The position numbers were made by a program, and so were the translations under genes. This document shows positions 23,331 through 35,400 of a stretch of 64,000 nucleotides of DNA, piece by piece. Under the pieces are notes generated by a model. The model worked only from the letters and a program-made list of their open reading frames with translations. It was not told the origin of the DNA and did not search any database. Source of the DNA: Manihot esculenta (lineage: Eukaryota > Streptophyta > Magnoliopsida > Malpighiales > Euphorbiaceae); contig NC_035170.2 in NCBI RefSeq assembly GCF_001659605.2, forward strand, positions 10,652,817 through 10,716,816. The letters run 5' to 3'. Within the stretch, counting starts at the first letter, position 1, and the number at the start of each line of letters is the position of its first letter.

Positions 23331-23343
23331 GGCTCTGATACCA
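23331..23343 (-). other. Viral primer-binding site (tRNA-iMet)
   Basis: The minus strand reads TGGTATCAGAGCC, the minus-strand DNA primer site of caulimovirids, about 120 bases before the movement-protein frame. Confidence 0.88.
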
Positions 23344-23390
23344 TAAATTCGAACCCAGGTTTGATTTAAATATTTCTACAGTAATTAATT

Positions 23391-23550
23391 ATTTAAAAAT
23401 TATTGTTTCTTAATAATTGATCTAAGTAGGCTATAATGCAATTAAATAAATCTAAAGTTCTTTGTGTTTTTTAAAAATTATTGTTTCTTAATAATTGATC
23501 TAAGTAGGCTATAATGCAATTAAATAAATCTAAAGTTCTTTGTGTTTCTC
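23391..23550. repeat. 78-bp tandem duplication in the viral leader
   Basis: The stretch containing 'attgtttcttaataattgat' through 'aaagttctttgtgttt' occurs twice with a 78-bp offset (23401 and 23479). The duplication involves the C-terminal codons of the leader ORF at 23471-23734. Confidence 0.88.
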
Positions 23551-23734
23551 TACAGGCACAGAATTGGTTATGATTGGTTATATGCCACTCATACATATGT
23601 GTTCCTTGTCGTACTAAGCAATGTCTAAACATTTCTACTTCACCTTTATTTGTTAAATCTATTAAACTTAATTGTTCTAATGCAGATACTATAAATCTCA
23701 TTATATGATTAATTGTTGAAGAATTGTAATGCAA
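23471..23734 (-). CDS. Small ORF in the viral leader, unknown function
   Basis: 87 residues, Cys/His-containing (HNQFCACRETQRTLDL), between the TATA box and the primer site. Caulimovirid leaders often hold short ORFs used in ribosome shunting, but this one is longer than most. It ends in LRNNNF inside the 78-bp duplication. I do not recognise a family and cannot exclude a chance frame. Confidence 0.35.
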   Translation of the reverse strand: MHYNSSTINHIMRFIVSALEQLSLIDLTNKGEVEMFRHCLVRQGTHMYEWHITNHNQFCACRETQRTLDLFNCIIAYLDQLLRNNNF

Positions 23735-24358
23735 TATCTAATATAGTATGAAAGAATACATAAAGAGATGGTCCATAATAAACAATATATTCAGTGATAT
23801 ATCCACTGTCTGACTCATAAACATAAACTAAAATTAAATATTCCATTATTTGATTTAAATTTATACAATATTAAGATCCAGATAAGGATCCGTAATATCA
23901 ACAGTGTAAAAACATTTACATTCATAACAATAGTATTCAATATAAAATTGGTTACAAATATGACAGTAAAATATTCCTATTTCAATGTTCATGGTTTCTG
24001 ATGTGCCAGATCAGTTTGGACTGCAAGCACAGAGCATACTTATTGGTCAGGGTTCCTGCACTGTTAACCTGAAATCCCAGAGTTAACTCAGAATGGTAAA
24101 CGGAGAAAGAGAGAATAGTTTGCCGTCAACACGGACTTATACAGTATCAATTGTATAATACAAATATTATTAATACAAAATACAAATACAACTTACTTGC
24201 TTACAAACTTTGTTTAAACATAAACTGCTACGTTCCAGTTGTTGTAAACTTGGAACTCCTTACAAATTGTAGAAAGATAAGCTAAACTAAGCATGAAGTA
24301 CATAGAGAGAAATTTCTGGTGAATTTCGGTGTGTCCTTCCTTTGAGTATGAGAATGCC

Positions 24359-24365
24359 TTATATA
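24359..24365 (-). promoter_or_regulatory. TATA box of the viral full-length transcript promoter
   Basis: Minus strand TATATAA in the context CGCCTATATAAGGC, in the non-coding region after ORF2. A transcript starting about 30 bases later would have a leader of about 1.1 kb containing the small ORF and primer site, as expected for the pregenomic RNA. Confidence 0.65.
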
Positions 24366-24698
24366 GGCGACGGACTTCAAATTTTTCTTCATTTTGGTTG
24401 AGCGGTCCGTGAGTTGGTTTTGTCTTTTTCTAGTAGTGCTGTGTCGAGTCACTTGTCTTTTTCGCTTTTCTTTTTCTTTGTCTGCTTTGTCTTTTTCTTT
24501 CAGTGCTTTGGTGAGTCACTTGTCTTCTTTCTCTTTTTGTCGGCCACTTGGTGTCTTTTTCTTTCAGTGCTTTGGTGAGTCACTTGTCTTTTTCTCTTTT
24601 TGTCAGCCACTTGTTGAGAAAATGCTGTGTGACGTCATTGCTTGCGTTGTCATCTTTGTCTTTATTGATCTTGGTCAAATTGTAGGTCCATGTGGGTC

Positions 24699-26060
24699 CT
24701 ACATTTCTGCTTGTGTAAAGAAATCGTCATTGTCATCTGACAGGTCTACTGGTGAAGCTGTTGAATTTTTTGTCTCATTTAATTCTTCTATTAATTTCTC
24801 ATATTCTACCTCAGAGGTACATGCTGCTAATTGAGATATAATCATTTGTCGCTTTGCCAGAAAAGTTTCCTGTTTGGTTATATTGGCTGGGCTTGGGCTT
24901 GTGCATAATTGTGGGTATTTTTGAAAAAATGGTTCTAAGGCTTCTGGGCCACAAGCCTGTAAATTAGTCTTGGACCACCATTTGGTTTTATATCTGCGAA
25001 CAAGAATGGGTACTTGAAACTCATCAATGGTTTGGTCTTTGATTTGGTATTCTATCATTAATATCCATGGTATGTGAAAGTAATGGCTGTAGATCAACCA
25101 TTTTGGGGAGCAATTGATAGTGTCTGGTACTTTGGTTTTTTCAAAAAATTGGATTTGAGCTGTCTGGACTTGGTCTGGAATAATATCAGTATGGATACCA
25201 AATTTTTTCCACCATTGGTGAAACCAATATGGAGTTGGATATTCAAAATCGTCAGCAATATAAAAGAAAAATGAAATGGACATATGGTCATTTTGCTTTA
25301 GGAATGTTCGTTCCCAAGCAACTTGATAATCATAATAATTGTATTTTGCATTTTGTCCATTTGTCAAAATAAATTCTTTTGTCTGATGGGGCTCTTGTCC
25401 CCACTCTGCCAGAGTCCAAACCTTCAAGAGGCGGACTTTACAGTATCTGATTTTGTTTGGGTATTGAGGATCATAATTGTTTTGAATGAGGATGGACTTT
25501 GTTTGGATAAGAATGGCCTCATAATATGTTTGGGGTTTGTTAAAGTTGTCTGGTATATAAAAATGTGTCTTGGGAAAAATGGAATCACAAATTTGGTAGG
25601 CATTAAGATTTGGGTTTTGGGCCCAATATTCGGGTTCTATTGTAATAACATGGTCTTCAATAGCCTTGTATTTATAGTCTGCTGAGATAAGTTCTTGTGA
25701 AATTGTTGGGCTTTGGCTAGAAGATGGAGTATTTGTCACAATTTGCTTAAAAGTAGAGGGTGTAATGGGCCTGATCAAGCCCATAGGATTTTATAATGGA
25801 CTATATCTATTTAGTGAAGTAAAATTTGGAGAAAGGTTTGGTCTTGGCGATCTTGGTCTAGGATAGCTTGGTTGGGTTATTAATGCACTAGAAATTGGAG
25901 ACATTGGTCTATTTATAATGCTAGTACTACTAGTATACAATGGTCTTTGTGGAGTGGATGGTCTCGAAGTAATTAGTTTTGCATTTGTCAAATTTGTTTT
26001 GATAATATTGGTCTGAGATCTCAGGGAGATCTTTTCAGTTTCCTTCCCTTTGTCAGTCAT
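24699..26060 (-). pseudogene. Pararetroviral ORF2, unknown function, one in-frame stop
   Basis: The ATG (26060-26058) overlaps the TGA of the RT ORF as ATGA, a coupling arrangement usual in caulimovirids. The frame runs 89 codons to a stop at 25791-25793 and reopens for 361 codons (MGLIRPITPS ... FFTQAEM), about 453 codons in all. The first part is Ser/Pro/Arg-rich (RPLYTSSTSIINRPMSPIS). The second is rich in Trp/Tyr (YWFHQWWKKFGIH) and ends acidic (SDDNDDFF). Florendoviruses carry a second ORF of uncharacterised function in this place; I see no known domain. Confidence 0.75.
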
Positions 26061-27691
26061 TTTCCTTGTAAAAATTCCCTGGTCAAGAAATCAGCAATGG
26101 AATTATCAGTTCCTTTAATATGTTCAATTTCAAACTCAAAAATAGACAAAAATGCTTGCCATCTAGCAAAAATATGTTTGGCTGCAAGATTTTTTACATC
26201 TTTGGTCAAAACATCTTTCGCAGCTTTACAATCAACTCTAATGGTAAACTTTTGATTTAATAAGTCACTTTGGAATTTTGTAACACATAAAACTATTGCT
26301 AAAATCTCTTTTTTAATTGTAGAATATTTTTCTTGTGTAGGATTCCATATACCAGAATAATATCTTATAATATAATTTTTATGGTTTATATTTTGTTTTA
26401 ATATTCCACCATATCCTTGGTCAGATGCGTCTATTTCTACAATCTTAGGATAATTTGGGTTACACAGGTTTAAACATGGTAAAGTTTTTACATGCTTTTT
26501 AATTTCCTGTATTAATTTAGTATGTTCTTCTGTCCATGGTTTGGGATTCTTTTTTAATCTATTGTATAATGGTTTGCATAATATTCTTATATTTGGTAAG
26601 AAATCAGCAACATAATTTAAAGAACCTAAAAATCTTTGTAATTGGTTTTTATCTTTAATTTCATTTGGGAATTTATCTGCAAAATCTATACTTCTCTGAA
26701 TTGGTACTATAATATTTTGATATATTTCATGACCTAAAAATCTAATTTTGGTTTGAAAAATTTTTATTTTGGGTTTGGATAAAACCAATCCATTTCTTTT
26801 TATGATTTTATAAAAAATATGTAAATGCTTAATATGTTGATCAATGTTTTGACTAAATACTAAAACATCATCTATATAAGTTATGATAAAATCATATGGT
26901 GTAAAGATGTCATTCATAATTTTCTGAAATTCACTTGGTGCATTTTTTAAGCCAAATGGCATAATGTTCCATTCATATTGTCCAAATGGTATGGTAAATG
27001 TTGTTTTATATTTATCTTTTTCATCTATTTGTACTTGCCAAAAACCTGATTTCATATCAAATTTTGAAAAGATTTCTGCTTTATATAACCTATTTAAGAG
27101 ATCTTGTTTGTTTGGTATAGGATATCTAATCCATCTTAAAACCTTGTTTAATGGTTTATAATTGATTACCAATCTTGGTGCACCTCGTTCTATCTCAGCA
27201 TTTTTAATGACATAAAATGCTGCGCATGACCATGGTGATTTACTTGGTCTAATTAAATGTTTGTTTAATAAATCTTGAATTTCGTTTTTACAAAATTCTA
27301 ATATTTCTTGGTTCATTTGAATTGGTCTTGCTTTTGTAGGAATATCTTGTTCTTTAAAGTCTGGTTCATATGGTAAAGTTACTATGTGCTGTTTTCTATC
27401 CCAAAATGCTGTTGGTAAATCTGAACATAGGTCTTTTTCAAATTGTTCTTGAAGTTTTTTAATTTGTTGTTTAATGTTTGGATTTTCTAACTGTTCTTCT
27501 ATTCTAATAGAATGTAAATCTTTCTTTAAAAATTTTATTTGGTTTTCTAAATTATTAATTTTACTTATGTTTTCTTGTTGAAATAAATTAACATCATGGT
27601 AATTAATTGGTGTTATAAAGTGAAATATAATATTCTGTCCTAATACATTGGTTTCTAAACCTAATTGTGTGACCTTAAAGGGGTATAACAT
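26057..27691 (-). pseudogene. Pararetroviral reverse transcriptase / RNase H
   Basis: 544 residues in the same frame as the coat-protein/protease part, separated from it only by the stop at 27719-27721. RT motifs include ARPIQMNQEILEF, WSCAAFYV, PRLVINYKPLNKV, FSKFDMKSGFWQV, MPFGLKNAPSEFQ and the catalytic YIDDVLVFS. RNase H follows (EIDASDQGYGG, YSTIKKEILAI, IRVDCKAAKD). The end FLTREFLQGK lies at the ATGA overlap with ORF2. All catalytic aspartates I looked for are present, so decay is slight. Confidence 0.9.
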
Positions 27692-27718
27692 TTGTAAAAA
27701 TGGATTTCCTAGGATAAT

Positions 27719-29371
27719 TTATGTATTGAGATTTTTAATTAACATGAAACTGGTTTTAAAACATATTCCATTATTACAAATATGTGCACTTGGTATTTTG
27801 TAATCTATTTTTACTTTGGTTGAATTTGCTGCAGATAATGTCTGTTTAGTCTTATGAAAATATTTACTTGGTATTATCCCTTGATCTATACAGTTCATGT
27901 CAGCCCCTGAATCTAACATGGCAATGGTTTCTAAGTTAAAATCTTTAATTGTCAAATTTATTTTTACATACCATTTTTGATATCTTATTCTCGTAATATC
28001 ATTGAATTTTAACGCTGTTTCTCCCTCACTGTCTGAAGTTATTTCTGTTGGTTTTTGTTCTTTATTTTTTCCGGAACTTTGTCCTATTTCTAAATTCTGT
28101 GTTAATTTTTGATTTTGTTCTAAATAGTCGCATCTTAATTTTAATTGTCTTACTTCTGATTTTAATTGTCTTATTTCTGATTGTAAATCCATAGAAGAAA
28201 TTGTGGTTACTGATTTTTTGTTTTTAAACATTTGTTCAATATCTTCAAACTTTGTTGGAGGTTCAGTTTCTTGTTTTATTTCTTCATTGATTAATTTGGT
28301 TAATTTTTTAAACATTTTACGTTTTATATTAGAATCTTGTACTTGTTCTATTTGTTCTAATACTTGATTGTATTCTGTTAAGACATTTATTTTATTGTTG
28401 CAATTACAAATTTCTCCTTGACAATTATGGTTACTATCTGTACTACTTATTGTGTCTGATGACTTGTCACTACTATAGTCATCATCTAATTCTGAAGAAG
28501 ATAATTTAATTTGGTCAATCTTATCTAATAATTGTTCTATGTTGTCAATTTTTAATTCTAAACCTAATTCATATATTTTCTTTTTAGCAGGACATTCTTT
28601 TGCATAGTGTCCTTTCTGATTGCATAAATAACATGTTATATGATTTTTATTATTTGATCTTTTAAAGTTATTTTTTCTATTATAATTATTGCTTCTAAAT
28701 TGTTTTCTTCTGAAAGGTTTTTTGTCTATTTGTTTATTATATCGTTTATGTTTGTAATTATATTTTTTATAAATTTTATCTGTCTTAAAAGGTCTATATC
28801 TCTTCTGTTTATGTCTTTTTATGATTCCGAAACCGAATTGTTCACACCAATTTCCTAGTTCTCTTCTAGATTGTCTATTTTCTATTTTTAATTTCTGTTG
28901 TAATTTCATATCCCTACATAATCTTATTCCTGTTAAATTGACACATGTTATTAAGTCTCCATATGTTAAATCATCGTATGATATATGGCCAAATTTTTGT
29001 TCAATTGTCTCTTTTACTTTGGTTGCAAATAATCTTGATAGTCCTGTTAAGAACTTTTCTTTCCAATGATATGCATTAGGATCTGCTAGGGCATATACTC
29101 TTTTGAGAAAATTGTCTTTATACCCTCTAAAATTTTCTAATTTTCTACATTTTAGGTTTTATAGAATTTCACTGTTTCTTTCTGTATATAAATCTATGTC
29201 TCCTATGAAATGTGATATAATATTGTATACTAGATATGCTAAGGTAAAGGATTGTGGTTGTCCTGTTGTTGGGTCAATAACTGGTTCTCCTGTGGTACTA
29301 TCAATTCTTCTTGCTGTCAATATATTAGTTTTTATCTCATTACTTAATAATTTGTCCCACCAAGTTCTCAA
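27719..29371 (-). pseudogene. Pararetroviral coat protein and aspartic protease region
   Basis: One frame from the right border, with a stop at 29159-29161. The N-terminal part (TWWDKLLSNE, FTLAYLVYNIISHF) precedes a strongly basic stretch (KHKQKRYRPFKTDK) and the CCHC zinc finger CYLCNQKGHYAKEC (near 28610), which in caulimovirids binds viral RNA. An acidic/serine-rich region and a short coiled-coil-like segment (LQSEIRQLKSEVRQLKLR) come next, then the protease (AMLDSGADMNCID, near 27910). The frame stops at 27719 just short of the RT portion. Its N-terminus ends at the 632-bp repeat. Confidence 0.87.
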
Positions 29372-29373
29372 TT

Positions 29374-30006
29374 CTATATCTTTAGAATAATCAATAAAAA
29401 AAATTAATTTCTAACTATAAAAGAGAATTATATATTTAAATTTATAATTCATCTTTTTAATTATATTTCTATTATTAGTAAATTTATCTATATATATAAT
29501 TGGACTAGATTTACAAGCCTCACTATTAAACTTACATATTACAAATTAATAAATAATATAATTAACCCTACATATGATGTAAATATATTTATAATTTTTT
29601 TTATATATTTTTTATTTTATTTTTATATAAAATAAAAATTAATGCATATATGATAAATATAATTTATTATTCTTTTAATTACTATTAATGTATCACCTTT
29701 TGATTTTTCTATTAATTTTTAATATAATAAATATAATTTTTATTATATTCATTATTATATAATCTTTTAATGTCCTATTATTTTTTAATATATTATATTA
29801 TTAATATTGTAATAAAATTTTTTTGCATTTTTATTATTATTATAAAATTTTATTATATTTTTTATTTTAATAATAAATAGAATGTTAAAAATATATTTAT
29901 AAAAATTAAATAAATATTATATAGAAAAAAATATTTGGACAATAAAAAAAATATTTTTATTTTATAGTAATAATTATATAATAAAAAATCATATAAAAAT
30001 TTTTTA
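29374..30006 (+). repeat. Right copy of the 632-bp direct repeat
   Basis: Same orientation as 21765-22396 and nearly identical. Differences seen include one c/t change and small insertions in A/T runs. Beyond 30006 the sequence diverges from the viral left border at once. Confidence 0.9.
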
Positions 30007-32086
30007 TTATTTAGTTGTTTATTTATTTGATAATCTTATAAAATCATAATTAATATGATTAAATTATAAATGTGAAAAATTATATAGAATAAATATATAT
30101 AATGATTAAAATTATTATAAAAAATATTAATCGTGATAAAAATATAAAATAATTAAAAAATTAATAAAATTAATGGTATAAAATAATAAAAAATTAAAAT
30201 TTTATTCGATTTAAATAACTATAAAAGTTAATAAATATAAATAATTAAAGTATAATAAAAATAAAATTATGAATTTAATATTCTAAATTAAAAGTTATAA
30301 ATATTAAATAATTAAATTATTAAATTTAAATTACCACAATTTATTATATTAATAATGATAATAATTTTAATTTTTTCACTTTTCGTAAAAGTATAATTTT
30401 CATTATTTATTTTATATAAAATTTATCAGCATACTCTCTATTCCATGTATTTTTTCACACAAATCTTTTTTTATAATTTTTAAATGGCTCATATTTTAAA
30501 ATTTATTATTATTATTATTATTTTAGTATTTGATATGAGATGCATAGTTGCACAATTCTAGATAACTAATTTATTCTTATTGACTAGATTGAAATTGGAT
30601 GATAAGTTATCTAAATATTTTGGAGAGATCATTATATTTTTTTTTAATAAAAAAATATATTTATATCATAATTATTGTGAAATTATTCATATTATTACAA
30701 ATTAGTGTTCGCGTAACATAATTAATATACTAGATTTTAAGAAATTCACATTATTAAAAGGTATTGTTATAAAACATATAATTTTTCCTTTTCTCCCACC
30801 ACCACTGCTACAGCATTGTCGTGTTTGAATTTAATAAACTTTAATTATCTAAAAATATAATTTTTTAATAAAATTTATTATTAGATATTAATAATATTTG
30901 ATAATCATTACCAAAATTTTTATTTTTTTTTATTGCAATTGAATTTGATATTACATGGAATTGTTTTTAAAATTTTAAAGGAAATATTTTATTTTTCTTG
31001 ATAGGCAGAATAAATTTATAAAACAAATTATTTTATAAAATAATATCATAATAATATAAAAAATTTTAATATATGTACAATGTGCAAATAAACGATTAGT
31101 TATATATATATTAAAAAAATACTATTCATATGTTTAAAGTTTAAATTTTGTAATATTATTATTGTATTCGTTTTATAATTTTTTTTCATATTTATATAAT
31201 TTTTATTTATATTTATATTTTTAGTTATTCAAAAATATTATTTATTTTTTTTAACTATAATTAACATATTTAACTATTATAATTTATTTCATTTTATTTT
31301 TAATACAGTCCTCATTGATTTTTTTTTTTTTCAAATGAGAATTTGAAAATCATCTTTTAGCATGTAATTTAAATTATATATTATTAATAATGATTTTTAT
31401 TATTTCAATAAATTTTAATATTTTCATTTTATTTTAAAAAAAGATATAAATGAAAAATTAATGAAAAAATTAGCCTTTATCTAAAATAATTATTTTTTTA
31501 ATTTATATAAAAGAGTAATATGGATAAAAATTATGGGAAATAGAAGTATAATATTTTATTTTTAATAACCAACTAAATTTGATATTCAATCATATATATA
31601 ATAATAAATCAATTAATATTACAATATTTTTACTTCTAACTAAAATTTAAATATGATGGCTTATTAATTTTGAATAAAATTATACTTGTATTTATAATTC
31701 ATACTCTTTTATTTCAAAAGCCAATTCAATTTAGTTTTTTATTGTCAAAATAGAAAAAAAAATATTGTCCTAGATTTTTTTTCATTTCATTATTTTCCTT
31801 TTTATACAATTTTATAATATAGAATTGTGGAAAATATGAATTATTAAAATAAAAATTATTAAAAATAAATAATAAATTAATATATAAACATAATTGAAAT
31901 ATATTGTTATGAGAAATTTAATATAAAAGAACACATAAATGTCTACATTAATATTATAAGATATGCTATTAAAAAAATTATCTCATTAATAAATTATATA
32001 ATGTAATTTTTAAACTTAATAAAATAATCATTAGTAATCATTAACTGTTGGTAATTTAATTAAGTTATTTTATTTATTGTTTTTTT
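30007..32086. other. AT-rich intergenic DNA
   Basis: About 2 kb of very AT-rich sequence with short A/T tracts. I see no reading frame, structured repeat or RNA gene. Confidence 0.6.
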
Positions 32087-32404
32087 TGAAGGAAGAGAAA
32101 TGAATAATTTATCAAATATATTAATAATAAATCCGCCGAGAGGTTATTTATATTAAACCTATCTCACCTGCAATACATGGTCTAAAAAAGAAAATAATAC
32201 AAGAGTTAATAAAGAATTAAAGCTTAAATAATCTTGTTCAAACAAGATTCATTCACAAAATAGCACTTAAAATAATACAATTTAGTTAATCAGTCGTCAG
32301 ATCGGTCATCGGGTCATCAAGTCATTAGATCATCAAGTTGTTAAATTGATAGGTCATTAGATCGTCATGTCAATAGGTCATCAGATCATCAGTCATATTC
32401 TTCC
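32087..32404 (-). mobile_element. 3' LTR of an old copia element
   Basis: It aligns with 36941-37251 in the same orientation: both hold 'agagaaatgaataat', an 'aggttatttatattaa'-like stretch, then 'tcatcagatcatcag'-like short repeats and 'catattctt'. Many differences separate them, so insertion is old. A polypurine tract (minus strand GAAGGGGGAAGA) lies at its inner edge near 32400. Confidence 0.82.
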
Positions 32405-35400
32405 CCCTTCAAGTTGGAGCTAGAAGAGAAACCAAAAACAACTTGGAGCAAAAGTGCTGGTGTAAGGCAGCTGATAGAGGCTTAGTAAACAGTTCTGCTA
32501 TTTGGTCTTGACTTGATATATGAGAAGTAGTTAAAAATCACTTCTGAAGTTGTTCTCACACAATATGATAGTCAATATCGATGTGTTTGGTCCTTTCATT
32601 GAAAATCGAATTAGCTGCAATTTGGAGAGCGGCCTTGTTGTCACAATGAAGTTGAACTAGATAATTAACTGCAACCTACAAATCTCGTAAAATAGATGTA
32701 ATCCAAAATAATTCACAAATTTTTACAGCTTTGGCTCTATACTCTATCTCAGCAGAGGATTTAGAAACTATAGATTGCTTTTTTGTTTTCTAAAAAATCA
32801 AAGATGACCCAAAAAATATCCCAAATCCAGTTAAAGATTTTCTAAAAAAAGAAATCGGATGCCACAATATGTAGTGACTCGAAAATCACAATTATCAGGA
32901 AAATAAATATCAGTAGCTTTCAAATATTGCAAAATATACATGGCTGCTTCCCAATGAGGCCTTTTAGGGACAACCATAAACTGGCTGAGGTGATGTACAA
33001 CATACCTAATGTTTGGCCTAGTGAGATTAACATACAAGAGTCTCCCACTAAGCCTTCAATATCAATCTGGTTCAGTAAGAGGTTCACTGATTTCCGGTAA
33101 TAAATGTAAACTTGTAGGTAGAGGAAACAAAATAGGTTTACAATACAACATACCAACATCACTCAACAAATTAGTAATAAACTTTGCCTGACTAAGAATA
33201 GTGGCTTGATCAGACCAAGTTATTTCAAGCCTAAGAAAATATTTAAGATGCCCTAGATCTTTGATAGTGAACTTATTATGCAAAGTAGTTTTAATAGAAG
33301 TAATATCATCAAAAGAAGTGCATGTCACAATGACATCATCCACATATATTAAGCGAGCCATAAAAGAGTGCCCAGATTACTTAATAAACAGGCAATGATC
33401 ATGAAAAGACTATTTGAACCCCAAAAACATGAGAAAGCTAGTGAATTCAATATTCCATTGCCTGAATGCTTATATCAAACCATAAAGTGATTTTTTAAGC
33501 AAGCAAACTTGGATGGGTAAGGCCTTATGATATCCTTAAGGAGGTAACATGTAAACCTCCTCATTCAAAGAGCCATGGAGAAAAGTATTATTAATGTCGA
33601 GCTGAAAAACAGCCTATTGCCTTGTAGTAGCTAAAGTAATAAAAATTCTATCAGTTGTATGTTTTGCAATAAAGGAGAATATGTCTTTAAAGTCCAGACC
33701 CTCAATTTGATTATAGCCCTTATCTACTAAGCGAATCTTAAGCCTCTCTACCTCACAAGTAGGTTTATACTTCAATTTATAAACCCATTTTTCCCAATGG
33801 CCTTTTTTTTTTCCTTAGATTAGTTAGTAAGAACCTAAGTATGATTCTTTTATAAAGCTAGCAATTCTTGCTGCATAGCAGCAATCCGCTGAGTATCAAA
33901 AGATAACAACAGTTATATTATGAACAAAGGATTGATGGTGTGATTTAAAGCACACTTCAGAAACAGTCTGAGTTAGAAGTAAAACTAACAAAGTCTTGCA
34001 ACCAAGCTGGTTTGTGAATAGTTCTAGTAGACCTTATCTCTATAGGAGAAACAGAAGATACAGTAAATTGCTCTAGTTGGGCATTGAGGCAAGAATTGAG
34101 GGTGTAATGACTTTATCTATAACATCAGGCTCAGTAATGGAAACAGGAACCACAGAGGATGAATTTAAGTCTGTAGTATGGGCATAAGGAAAAATATTTT
34201 CACAGAAAACTATATTCCTACTAATCAGGATGTTATTTATCTGTAAATCATAAAGTTTGTAAGTCTTATGTGTCCCTGAATATCCTATCATAACTGCTCT
34301 AATAGATCTTGACTCAAATTTACCTTTATGGGAATTGATTTTAGCAGCAAAACATAAACAATCAATAGATCTGAGGTGTGTATAATCTAGAATCCTTTTG
34401 AACAATGTTTCATAAGGACTTTGCCAGTTAAGACTTGCAGTAGGCACTATTTATCAGATAGGTAGCTGTTAAGATATATTATGATCAAAATTTCTTTGGC
34501 ATGTTGCCTTGAAGTCTTAAGGCCCAGCCAGCATTTAGGAGATATCTATGTTTCCTCTTCACCACTCCATTTTGTTGTGGAGTCTAAGGGCAAGACCTTT
34601 AGTGGATAATACCCCTACTCTCAAAAAGGTTTTAGCATTCTTTGCTCAAGAATTCATGCCCATTATCAGTTCTTATAATATTGGCTTTAGCCTTGAACTG
34701 ATTTTTAATTAGATTTAAGAATCTAGACAAAAAATATATACTTTGACATTTGAATTACATCATAAAAGTCCACGTAGTCCTAGTGTGATCATCAACAATA
34801 GTGAAAAAATATTTGGCTCCAGTTAAGGATTCCTCTCTATAAGGCCTCCCATATGTCCACATGCATTAGATCAAATAATTTTAAACTCAAACTATGACTT
34901 ATAGGAAATGGAAGCCTAGGCTATTTAGCTAAATGACAAATTTCACATTGTAAATTTTCATTCCCATCATATCTAATTTCATCAATATGTTTTAGTTTGC
35001 CAACAAAAATATGTCCTAATCTTTCTTGAATATTCTGAATACTAAGCATGCAAACATATTCATATGACATATTGTTAAGGCTTTCTTTATTGATATCACA
35101 AACAGAAAGCATGGTATTTACAAATGATTGAAAAGAAGGAACAATATGCAACATTATAGACAAACCATCATAAACTTGTGAAGTATTAAAACTCTTTTGG
35201 TTTATTTTGTATAAGCCTCTATCTTCCTTTCCTATGGCCATCACTCTTTCAATCAGAGGGACTTGTATATAGTAATGATGAGTGTGAAAAAAATAATAAG
35301 TCATTGTTGTACAACAAATTATAATTAAAACTTAGAATGAAGAGCTCATCTCTTAAAGTAATAGAATCAGATAAAGAAATTGAGTCAATATGTGTTACTC

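Larger units (their letters stand above)
22397..29373 (-). mobile_element. Endogenous pararetrovirus (Caulimoviridae, florendovirus-like), nearly complete, circularly permuted
   Basis: About 6977 bp of minus-strand viral sequence. From the right end it reads coat protein, protease, RT/RNase H, a second ORF, a promoter/leader region with TATA box and tRNA-iMet site, then movement protein up to the left end. Caulimovirid circular genomes normally start at the primer site with movement protein next and coat protein following. The insert is therefore a circle opened between movement and coat protein, with both ends ending inside that polyprotein. Two main ORFs, with movement, coat, protease and RT in the first, fit the published florendovirus plan; genus is an inference. 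Breaks seen: in-frame stops at 29159-29161, 27719-27721 and 25791-25793. No integrase is encoded, as expected. Confidence 0.85.

Noticed and set aside
24394..24834. 146-codon + strand frame rich in Phe/Ser
   Set aside because: It is antisense to the viral ORF2 end and promoter region; pyrimidine-rich repeats (cttgtctttttc) explain the open frame.
25323..25685. 120-codon hydrophobic + strand frame
   Set aside because: It is antisense to well-supported viral ORF2 coding sequence.
21765..30006. 632-bp repeats as LTRs of a retrotransposon
   Set aside because: They have no TG/CA ends and no primer site or polypurine tract next to them; the viral promoter and primer site lie inside the insert and there is no integrase.
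30007..32086. Possible origin or matrix-attachment region from extreme AT content
   Set aside because: AT-richness alone is common in plant intergenic DNA; no specific motif organisation was seen.
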